Shown here piece by piece: positions 25,674 through 33,453 of a stretch of DNA of 64,000 bases (position 1 is its first letter; every line of letters starts with the position of its first letter). This stretch comes from Pseudoalteromonas sp. N1230-9. Lineage in GTDB: Bacteria > Pseudomonadota > Gammaproteobacteria > Enterobacterales > Alteromonadaceae. The translations under genes and the position numbers were made by a program. The DNA lies in the NCBI RefSeq assembly GCF_032716425.1, contig NZ_CP090419.1, positions 2,110,001-2,174,000 of the forward strand, read 5' to 3'. Under the pieces are notes generated by a model. The model was not told where the DNA came from, did no database searches, and saw nothing but the letters and a program-made list of their open reading frames with translations.

Positions 25674-26135
25674 TTATTGTTCGTTTAGTCTTTCGCTATT
25701 ATCGAGCATTTTTACTGGTAATTGGTGTTTAACCAAGAAATCATAGAAACGCAAATCGTCAATTAGATCAGAAGAAGCAAGCTCGAAGTCTTGGTAAGTG
25801 TGATTTTTAAAACTAAACCTTACCGTATGTTCGAACCTTTTGGTTTGAGAGTAGAGAATTTCTGTCACTTCAGATATGTTTAATTTAACGCCTAATAACA
25901 GTAATTCGCCATCATCGATTGCCACCTCACCAGAGCTCTTAGGCTTTAGCATCCAATAATCTACAATCATAGAAATTATACAACACACAACGATAAAGCC
26001 GAGTTGCATCACAAATGGCTTTTCCGCAAACTCTGCCAAATAGTAAGCAAACATACCCCCAAATAATAGCCTATATAGGAGGCTGTTTAGCAGTTTGAAG
26101 CTCACTCTCTTCCTTTTTCTCATTAATGTTTGCAA
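25674..26135 (-). CDS. Two-helix membrane protein, unknown
   Basis: 153 residues. A basic N-terminus (RKRKRV), two membrane helices (about 20-65), then a soluble beta-rich domain (LLLLGVKLNISEVTEILY, TVRFSFKNHTY) reminiscent of a bacterial PH-like fold. The start is a TTG with GGGAGGA seven bases upstream; the ATG four codons later is poorer. It is convergent with ldhA. No function recognised. Confidence 0.65.
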   Translation of the reverse strand: MQTLMRKRKRVSFKLLNSLLYRLLFGGMFAYYLAEFAEKPFVMQLGFIVVCCIISMIVDYWMLKPKSSGEVAIDDGELLLLGVKLNISEVTEILYSQTKRFEHTVRFSFKNHTYQDFELASSDLIDDLRFYDFLVKHQLPVKMLDNSERLNEQ

Positions 26136-26324
26136 AGCTTATCCTCCCTTATCAGCTCCTTTAATTTATATCCCTTTTAGCAAATAATGCGTTATTGTTT
26201 TTGCGATAACTCTTTAAGTGCATCTATAAAGTGTGTGTGATTGTATGAATAACTGCCGCCCTCTTCTGTAACTAGCGAAGGACCCTACTAAAATAATCTT
26301 ATAACTTACAGTAAGTATTAATTT

Positions 26325-27650
26325 TTACTGCAACAACGCCACGTTCACAAATACCGCCGTCATCAATAACGGACACACAAAGCGAATGTACTGAGCAAAC
26401 CAATAATGTGGGCCACTCGATACTTGATGCAATTTATTACCACGCTGCCATAACCAGCCAACAGTAATGAAATAAAATAGTCCCATCAAGGGTAATTGGT
26501 ACTGCGTTAGTATCATAATCACTAAGCCAAATAACCAATCAAAATTAAGGATGATCAGCGATGAGGCAATAAACACCACTAAGGTAACAAATAAGGTTGC
26601 TTGTTTACGCTCAATACTGTGGTTTTCAACTAAAAATGCGACTGGAATTTCGGTTGATGAAATGGTTGAGGTCACCGATGCAATCGACATCAACACAAAA
26701 AATAATAAACCAACCACTAAGCCTACTTGCCCCATAGTGCTAAATAGCTCAGGTAAAATAGCAAAAATTAACTGTCCTTCGCCTACCAACTTACCGCCGC
26801 TAAACACTTCTACGCCGTTATGCTGGGCAACAAAAATAGCCGGAATAATCAATAAACCCGCTAAAAATGCCACACCCGTGTCAAGTAATGCAACGGTGCC
26901 AGTTAGTTTTGGTAATTTCGCATCAGGCTTTAAATATGAGCCGTATACCATCATACAGCCGACGCCTAGCGACAATGAAAAGAAAGCTTGCCCCATTGCT
27001 GCAATAATTAAGTTCGCATCGAGAATTTGGCTAAAGTCAGGCACTAAATAAGCAGCAAAACCATCCATTGCACCATCTAGGGTGCCTATGTAGCCAATTA
27101 AAGCCACTAGCAATACTAACAATAACGGCATTAAACGGCGTGACCAGGTTTCGATACCTGATTTAACCCCTTTTAAAATAATGCTCGCGGTTAGAATAAG
27201 CATCAATGGCGTAAACACAAAGTTGCGTGCCATTGAATCACTGTGTAAAAAATGACTTAACTCAGTCAGACCAAAAAAGTTGGCAATTGGCTCAAGTGCG
27301 TACGCGAGCATCCAACCTGCAACGATTGAATAAAAGCTCAGCATCACAACAGCACCAAACAGGCCTATGTAGCCGGCTGCGGCTCCCACTTTGGGTGCGG
27401 TGTCTTGCCATGCACTTGATAGCGCTTTGACTGGGTTTGCCTGCGCTTGGTGGCCTAAATACAACTCAGTATACAAAGCAGGAAGTGCTAATAAGAAAAT
27501 AACGATAAAATAAACAAGTAAAAATGCACCGCCGCCATGGTTTGCCGCCTGCGTTGGGAACCCCCAAATATTACCTAAACCTACTGCCGCACCAGAAGCG
27601 GCAAGTACAAAACCAATACGACTTTGGAAGCCATCACGAACTTGTGCCAT
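26325..27650 (-). CDS. Sodium:neurotransmitter symporter (NSS/SNF) family transporter
   Basis: 441 residues, about eleven membrane helices. The start RIGFVLAASGAAVGLGNIWGFP is the family hallmark of the LeuT fold (sodium and substrate site in helix 1). It probably takes up an amino acid or related amine with sodium; the substrate is unknown. It is transcribed alone, divergent from the phosphopantetheinyl transferase gene. Confidence 0.92.
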   Translation of the reverse strand: MAQVRDGFQSRIGFVLAASGAAVGLGNIWGFPTQAANHGGGAFLLVYFIVIFLLALPALYTELYLGHQAQANPVKALSSAWQDTAPKVGAAAGYIGLFGAVVMLSFYSIVAGWMLAYALEPIANFFGLTELSHFLHSDSMARNFVFTPLMLILTASIILKGVKSGIETWSRRLMPLLLVLLVALIGYIGTLDGAMDGFAAYLVPDFSQILDANLIIAAMGQAFFSLSLGVGCMMVYGSYLKPDAKLPKLTGTVALLDTGVAFLAGLLIIPAIFVAQHNGVEVFSGGKLVGEGQLIFAILPELFSTMGQVGLVVGLLFFVLMSIASVTSTISSTEIPVAFLVENHSIERKQATLFVTLVVFIASSLIILNFDWLFGLVIMILTQYQLPLMGLFYFITVGWLWQRGNKLHQVSSGPHYWFAQYIRFVCPLLMTAVFVNVALLQ

Positions 27651-27798
27651 ACATCTACATTTCTGTTATTATTTTTCCTCATTAAACCATAATTACAGTC
27701 AACTGCGTAAACAATTTGCGTTTGTTCGTGCCCATACAAGAGCATTTGCTGTAAAAATAAACAAATCTAATTGTAGGGTTTCGTAAAAGCCACAAACC

Positions 27799-28539
27799 AT
27801 GAGCAGTCACTATTTTTCTAACACCTTAAAAATTGATTCGGCGCTAAGTTCAACTGATAAACAAGTTGTACTTATGGATGCTTCACGTATCGATATCAGC
27901 ACCTTGCCCGTTGAAAAGTTACTCAGTGAATTCGAACTCAGTGTACTTACAAAACGCAAAATGCCAGCCGCTAAGCAAGAGTATATTGCCACGCGCTTAG
28001 TACTTAAGTATTTACTAAAACGCAGCATTCCTTTACTCAAAAATACACCACTTTGCGCAATTTCGAGCCAATTTGATGACGTAGACAACAAATTGAAGCT
28101 TCACTTTCCTGTAAGTGAACCAATTTGGGCCTGCTTATCACATTCCCGTGGTTTTATTGGTGCAGCACTAAACCCTGAGCAAAATCAATTTGGTTTTGAT
28201 ATAGAACACTGTTCGAAAACACGCCCTTTTGTGAAGCTCGCCAAACATTTTTACGATCACAATGAAGTTAATTTAATAAGTGGCTTTTGCGATATAAATG
28301 AGCAAGCTGGATGCTTTTTTAGGATTTGGACTCTGAAAGAAGCACTTGCCAAAGCAACATCGCAACCTATCGCTAAACTTTTGAGCCCAAATGTGTTTAC
28401 TGAAATCGAAAAACATAACCTCACGGCCTCAAGTAACACACTGAATGATTTTGACATAAGCGTGGTGGCACAAAAAAGCACTGACTGGCAGTGCTCTTTT
28501 ATTAACTTTAACGATTTATGCCGCGACTTGGCTTTCTAA
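27799..28539 (+). CDS. 4'-phosphopantetheinyl transferase superfamily protein
   Basis: 246 residues of the Sfp/AcpT type. It transfers the phosphopantetheine arm of CoA to carrier proteins. The signature FGFDIEHCSK (metal Asp/Glu) and FRIWTLKEALAKA (second Glu and catalytic Lys) are both present, as is ACLSHSRGFIG. No polyketide or peptide synthase lies in the window, so the partner is encoded elsewhere. The 3' end overlaps lysC tail to tail by 24 bases. Confidence 0.88.
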   Translation: MSSHYFSNTLKIDSALSSTDKQVVLMDASRIDISTLPVEKLLSEFELSVLTKRKMPAAKQEYIATRLVLKYLLKRSIPLLKNTPLCAISSQFDDVDNKLKLHFPVSEPIWACLSHSRGFIGAALNPEQNQFGFDIEHCSKTRPFVKLAKHFYDHNEVNLISGFCDINEQAGCFFRIWTLKEALAKATSQPIAKLLSPNVFTEIEKHNLTASSNTLNDFDISVVAQKSTDWQCSFINFNDLCRDLAF

Positions 28540-29895
28540 TAATCGACTATGAATAGCTTGAACAACAAGGTCAGACTCGCCCTGCTCCACCAAAAAGCAC
28601 AGGTTATGTTTACTTGCACCATGACAAATTAAACGAATATTAAAATCACTCAATACTTGCATTAAGTTGGTCTCTTGCTGACGTAATTGAATCTCAGAGC
28701 CAATTAGAGCCACCAGCGTTAAGTTGTTTTCAACCGACACATGGCAAAACTCAGAAAGCTTATCTAAACAGGCTTGATCCAGCTCAGGGCGTGATGCATT
28801 CGGTGCGTTATCTAACGTGATTGCCACACTGATCTCTGAGGTAGTAACCAAATCAACTGAAATATTAAATTCACTTAAGATAGTAAATACACGCGCTAAG
28901 AAACCGCTCGCAAGGAGCATTTCTGGGCTTTTAACCGTTAAAAGAATTTGGTTTTTACGCTGTGTGACTGCTCGAATACCTGGCTGCTCTGACTTTTCTT
29001 TTTCAATCCATGTGCCGCCTAATTGTGGCTCACGGCTCGAACCAACAAACACACTAATATGACTACGGCTTGCCGGTAAAATAGTAGCTGGGTGAAGCAC
29101 TTTTGCCCCAAAGGTAGCCATTTCAGCAGCTTCATCAAAGCTTAGCCTTGCAATAGGTGTAGCTTTTACACATAAACGCGGATCAGTACTGAAAATACCC
29201 ACCACATCCGTCCAAATATGCACACTCTTTGCGTTGATTGCTTCTGCTAGTAATGCCGCACTGTAATCTGAACCACCACGACCTAAAGTCGTTGTTTGGT
29301 TATATTCATCACTGCCAATAAACCCTTGTGTTACTACAACTTGCTCAGCTAACAATGGCACTAAATGTTTTTTTGCAGCAGCAGCTGTTGCAGCAATGTT
29401 TGGTGTGGCTTTAGCGAATTGGCTATCTGTTTTTAATACTTTACGCACATCAAATCGCACAGCATCTAAACCCTGGCCACGCAACACTTGCGTAAATAAA
29501 TACGATGATAAGCGCTCACCAAAACTGAGCAGCTCGTCTTGCTCTGCCGCTGATTTAACCCCTTCGGTAGCAAGCACCTGAAATGCCCTTAAAGTCTCAT
29601 TAAAGCCATGAGCTAAATCGGCATCAAGCGATAGCTCAGCTAAAATACTCTCTTGAATAGCAATAACACCCGTGATGTGTTCATCGCGCTCAGCAGCGCT
29701 CAAATCACGTTTACACAATGCAACTAAATGGTTAGTAACGCCCGCACTGGCACTCACAGCAACAATACGTACTTGATCATCTGCACATACAATTTCTGCA
29801 CAGCGGCTCATAGCATCAAAGTTAGCTACACTGGTGCCACCAAATTTTGCAACAACGTAATCTGATTTTATGTTGGCGGCTAATTGGGTATTCAT
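28516..29895 (-). CDS. lysC: Lysine-sensitive aspartate kinase III
   Basis: 459 residues. It phosphorylates aspartate, the first step to lysine, threonine and methionine. VAKFGGTSVAN and GRGGSDYSA mark the kinase domain, followed by two ACT domains for lysine feedback. Monofunctional, without a homoserine dehydrogenase domain. AAGGAG precedes the ATG, and a lysine riboswitch lies in the leader, so lysine should repress expression and also inhibit the enzyme. Confidence 0.95.
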   Translation of the reverse strand: MNTQLAANIKSDYVVAKFGGTSVANFDAMSRCAEIVCADDQVRIVAVSASAGVTNHLVALCKRDLSAAERDEHITGVIAIQESILAELSLDADLAHGFNETLRAFQVLATEGVKSAAEQDELLSFGERLSSYLFTQVLRGQGLDAVRFDVRKVLKTDSQFAKATPNIAATAAAAKKHLVPLLAEQVVVTQGFIGSDEYNQTTTLGRGGSDYSAALLAEAINAKSVHIWTDVVGIFSTDPRLCVKATPIARLSFDEAAEMATFGAKVLHPATILPASRSHISVFVGSSREPQLGGTWIEKEKSEQPGIRAVTQRKNQILLTVKSPEMLLASGFLARVFTILSEFNISVDLVTTSEISVAITLDNAPNASRPELDQACLDKLSEFCHVSVENNLTLVALIGSEIQLRQQETNLMQVLSDFNIRLICHGASKHNLCFLVEQGESDLVVQAIHSRLLESQVAA

Positions 29896-29976
29896 GTCGT
29901 CTCCTTTTGTGGAAAACTATCCACAGTAATTCAAGAAGAACTCGGCAAGGGGGTGCTTTGAAAATAAAGAGTAGTC

Positions 29977-30115
29977 CATGCCAGAAGCTCTCCACCTAGT
30001 TTGGTGACAGTTTTGAGGATTCAGCCCCATAAACCGAAAAATAACCGTGACGTCCAGCTATTTTTCTCGGCGAGTACTTCCCTCATTAATGGTCATTGGC
30101 GTTCGTCACCTCACA
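29977..30115 (-). promoter_or_regulatory. Lysine riboswitch (L box) of lysC
   Basis: Read on the minus strand, the leader shows the L-box landmarks in order: GAGGTGACGAACGCC, GCCGAGAAAA, GGGGCTGAATCC, CTGTCACC and GGTGGAGAGCTTCTGG, close to the E. coli lysC leader. The aptamer ends about 80 bases before the ribosome site, leaving room for an expression platform. The rest of the gap to 30234 holds a terminator hairpin for nhaD. Confidence 0.92.
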
Positions 30116-30173
30116 TTAATTACCTAAGTATCGCACCTCTTCTGAATGTTAAGTTAACACTTGGTTAAAATAA

Positions 30174-30201
30174 CAAAGCCTGCTGTTAAAAGCAGGCTTT
30201 G
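30174..30201 (-). terminator. Terminator of nhaD
   Basis: CAAAGCCTGCT and AGCAGGCTTTG pair around TTAAA-type loop sequence, followed on the minus strand by a T-rich stretch. Confidence 0.8.
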
Positions 30202-30234
30202 AAAGTTATCGTTTAGACGTCTAGCTGTCAAGTG

Positions 30235-31482
30235 TTAAATAAAACTTCCCGCTAGGTGTGAGCCATAATAACCCGCTGTGTAGGCTATTAATAAATACAG
30301 CGACATTTTTAAGTAACTCATAAACGTTAATGCTTTGACTTTACTCATCGCAATAATACCCGCGGCAGACCCAATAATGAGCATTGAACCACCAACTCCT
30401 GTCGCATAGGTAAATGACAACCACTGCTGAGGGCTCATAACAATGTCGGCTTTGAGTAATGCAGCTGTTAGTGGCACGTTATCAACCGCAGCCGATAACA
30501 AGCCCATTAAGTAGTTCGCATACTCAGGAGCCATAAGCTCATATAAATGTGTAAATTGAGATAACACACCCACTTCTTTCAGTGCACCAACTAACAGTAA
30601 TACCCCAACGAAGAACAACAGTGTGTCGTATTCAATCTCACGAATATAATCGATGATTTTTTTGTTTACGTCTTTTTTGCGCATCAAGAATTGCGCAACC
30701 AAAAACATCAGCGACAAACCAAATAAAAAGGTTAATAGCGGTGGCACACTATAAAGTACGCTCAAAGTTAAGGTGGCAATAATGGTCGAGAAAAAGATAA
30801 CCGCAATGGTAATGTCGGTTTTTTCAATACGACGAGCCATTTGCTTTTCAAATACCACATTACCCGACATTCCTGCTGATAACATCACAGCCAGTAACGC
30901 AACGCTTGCAAGCGAAGGCACAATAAGTAATAACAAGTTACCAATAGTGACTTTTTCATCGAGGAAAATCATTAAGGTCGTTACATCACCTGTAATAAGC
31001 GATACCCCACCCGAGTTCACACTAAATACAATTAAGGTTGCGTATTTTATTAATTTTTTAGGGTCTAACTTCAGTGACATCACCACCGCAAGCGAGATCA
31101 AAGTTGCGGTTATATTGTCTGAAATCGATGAAAATAAAAACGCAAAACCACCAATCAAAAACATCAGCTTCCGTTCACTGATTTGATTTGGCATAATTTT
31201 ATGCACAATATTTTGAATAAACCCTTTCGAGTTTAAATAAGCGACAAAGGTCATTGCAGCCATAAGAAATAACCACAACGTCGCTATTTCTAAAATATTA
31301 TGATCAAGTTGATGTTGGATAGTTTCTGGGGTTTGCCCATGAATTGGAGAGATAAACAAGATAATCCAGCATAAAGTGCCAAAAAAAAGCGTCGTTTTGG
31401 CCTTGTTTACATGGATAATATCCTCTATAACGATAAGCAAAAATGCCACCGCTATCAGGGTTAGGATAAGTGGGGTTACCAT
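30235..31482 (-). CDS. nhaD: Na+/H+ antiporter NhaD
   Basis: 415 residues, about twelve membrane helices, of the ion-transporter superfamily. The N-terminus (VIEDIIHVNKAKTTLFFG), the SSISDNITATL motif and AAVDNVPLTAALL with charged Asp in membrane segments are typical of NhaD. It expels sodium in exchange for protons, expected in a marine bacterium. Single gene with its own terminator. Confidence 0.92.
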   Translation of the reverse strand: MVTPLILTLIAVAFLLIVIEDIIHVNKAKTTLFFGTLCWIILFISPIHGQTPETIQHQLDHNILEIATLWLFLMAAMTFVAYLNSKGFIQNIVHKIMPNQISERKLMFLIGGFAFLFSSISDNITATLISLAVVMSLKLDPKKLIKYATLIVFSVNSGGVSLITGDVTTLMIFLDEKVTIGNLLLLIVPSLASVALLAVMLSAGMSGNVVFEKQMARRIEKTDITIAVIFFSTIIATLTLSVLYSVPPLLTFLFGLSLMFLVAQFLMRKKDVNKKIIDYIREIEYDTLLFFVGVLLLVGALKEVGVLSQFTHLYELMAPEYANYLMGLLSAAVDNVPLTAALLKADIVMSPQQWLSFTYATGVGGSMLIIGSAAGIIAMSKVKALTFMSYLKMSLYLLIAYTAGYYGSHLAGSFI

Positions 31483-31630
31483 GGTGTTTGAACAACCTTT
31501 ATAATAATGTAAAAATTGTAATTCGAGTGTTTCGGCGCGGATTCTAGCAGTATCTAAGTCATAAAACTATTCTCAATTAGATAAATTACTACTAAACGCT
31601 AACACCAAAATTTTGATTTACTGGAGCCAT

Positions 31631-32905
31631 ATGATCCCAGCTAAAAAGTTATTAAATACCCTTACAGAGCATTGGGGGGTGTTAGAACTATTATTTAAAC
31701 GTTTTAAGATGGCTGATTTCAGCTTAAAAGACGTACAAAATGCGATAAAACAAAAACAGCCAAGCTGGTCAAATGAACGTATTTATAAAGAAACAAATCG
31801 TTTATTGAATCAAGATATCATTATTCCTCTTGCGAAGTCGTCACAATTAGAAATCAACCGTGCTATCGCTGATTTTGCGACCTTTTTATTGCAAGAAGAA
31901 CACCTAGGTCTTGCCCAAGAAATCAGCGTGTTAGTTGATGACTTAGCGCGCCTAGGCAACCGCCTTGCCAAAGCGGGTGAAATTGAAGATTACGACGAGC
32001 TTCGCCGTTTCAGCCGGATTATGGATGATCGGGTACGCAAAATAATGAAATTGTTTGCCCACAATGAAAACGCGATATTAAACATTGTTGAGCAAGCGAA
32101 AGCAGACAACGCCGTGCAATCTTTGCAAAAACGCTATCAAGCAGTGATTGAAGCGTTTGATGAGTACATTGAACCTATGCTTGAAATGGTAGATATTCGT
32201 GGTGACTTCCACGCGTGCTTTAACACCATCGAAGCGCAAATTAGCGCGCAAATCGAGCAAATTGATCGTCTTGGTAAGTCATATCAAGACAAGCGCATGC
32301 TTGAGCAATTACGTACCCGTATTTTAGAAATGCATTTAGTTGGTCGTGAAAGTTTACGTAAAAGCGCCGATATGTTGATGCCACTGCGTGAAGAGTTACG
32401 CCGCAATAATCTAATTACGCGTCAAGCAGCTAAAGTGCTTGGTTTAGTGCGTAAAAATGGCGTCGATAACATGTTAAGTGCAGTACAGCCTAACTTTGTC
32501 TCAGACGCGCAACGCTTTTCACTTGGTCAGCAACGTCATATCGTGGCCTATATGGCAGGCTTAGTTGACTTTGAACACGATGAATATCAACTACCAGAAC
32601 ATGATGATGTGCCTGCCTATCAAAGCCCGCATATTCCTGATTACAACGACGTTAAAACACAATTTAAAAAACGCTTTAAAAAAGCCAGCAAAAAAGCTCA
32701 GCCGCTGCTTAGTTTCTTAGATGAAAGCTACCCAGATTTAGAAGCTGACGAAATGCTGTTCTTGTATCAAAAATTAATTAGCGATGGCGACCTTGAAATT
32801 AGCCAAAGCCAAGAGAAAGTAAAAATAAAAATTGCCCAGCAACACTTCTCTCTTTACCCATTTAACTCATCGATTGCTGACGATCAAAAAGCAACAGAGC
32901 AATAA
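31631..32905 (+). CDS. mksF: Condensin-like kleisin subunit MksF
   Basis: 424 residues from the ATG at 31631, which has TGGAG upstream; six extra codons are open before it. Mostly helical, with an N-terminal winged-helix-like region (WGVLELLFKRF) and long helices in the middle. Identity is inferred mainly from the operon order F-E-B with an SMC-type ATPase. It should bridge the MksB heads. Length is within the range of MksF/JetA proteins. Confidence 0.78.
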   Translation: MIPAKKLLNTLTEHWGVLELLFKRFKMADFSLKDVQNAIKQKQPSWSNERIYKETNRLLNQDIIIPLAKSSQLEINRAIADFATFLLQEEHLGLAQEISVLVDDLARLGNRLAKAGEIEDYDELRRFSRIMDDRVRKIMKLFAHNENAILNIVEQAKADNAVQSLQKRYQAVIEAFDEYIEPMLEMVDIRGDFHACFNTIEAQISAQIEQIDRLGKSYQDKRMLEQLRTRILEMHLVGRESLRKSADMLMPLREELRRNNLITRQAAKVLGLVRKNGVDNMLSAVQPNFVSDAQRFSLGQQRHIVAYMAGLVDFEHDEYQLPEHDDVPAYQSPHIPDYNDVKTQFKKRFKKASKKAQPLLSFLDESYPDLEADEMLFLYQKLISDGDLEISQSQEKVKIKIAQQHFSLYPFNSSIADDQKATEQ

Positions 32906-32907
32906 CC

Positions 32908-33453
32908 ATGACAGATATTAATTTAGATGATTTAACACATCTGCAAGCTATTAATAAAAAGCTCACATCAGGCTACCACATTAGCGAACAAGACACGCTG
33001 ATGTGGCAAGAGCTTGATCAACACATTGATGCTTATCGCGCGTTATTTAATGCCCTTGGCCATGACTTACAACACGATAGCCGTGGCTTTTACTATTTTG
33101 GCAGCGACGAAAGCACCCCAAACATGGGGAAAATTTCGCGTGCTATCGCACTAACTATCTACATCTTGATTGAGCACTATGCCAATACCGGTAAAGATCC
33201 AATGCGTGCCTTGTTTGACGAGGTAAACGACCTTGAACTAATGCAAACCTTAGTGCAAATCAACAAGCACTTGTTTGATCAATTAGAAATCTTCTCAGGC
33301 TCAGATTTACGTAAAGACGTGTACCTTCGCATGGTGCGTTTAGGCCTTGCTCGCGAAGTAGAAAACGGCTTTATGCTGCAAGCACCCATTTATCGTTATA
33401 TCGATGCATTAATGGAAGTAAACGAAGAAACCTACCTAGGAGAGGACGAATAA
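32908..33453 (+). CDS. mksE: Condensin-like accessory subunit MksE
   Basis: 181 residues, helical and acidic, starting two bases after mksF and overlapping the mksB start by one base (TAATG). The winged-helix layout (RGFYYFGSDES, YLRMVRLGLAREVENGF) fits MksE/JetB proteins that bind the kleisin. Function assigned by context. Confidence 0.78.
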   Translation: MTDINLDDLTHLQAINKKLTSGYHISEQDTLMWQELDQHIDAYRALFNALGHDLQHDSRGFYYFGSDESTPNMGKISRAIALTIYILIEHYANTGKDPMRALFDEVNDLELMQTLVQINKHLFDQLEIFSGSDLRKDVYLRMVRLGLAREVENGFMLQAPIYRYIDALMEVNEETYLGEDE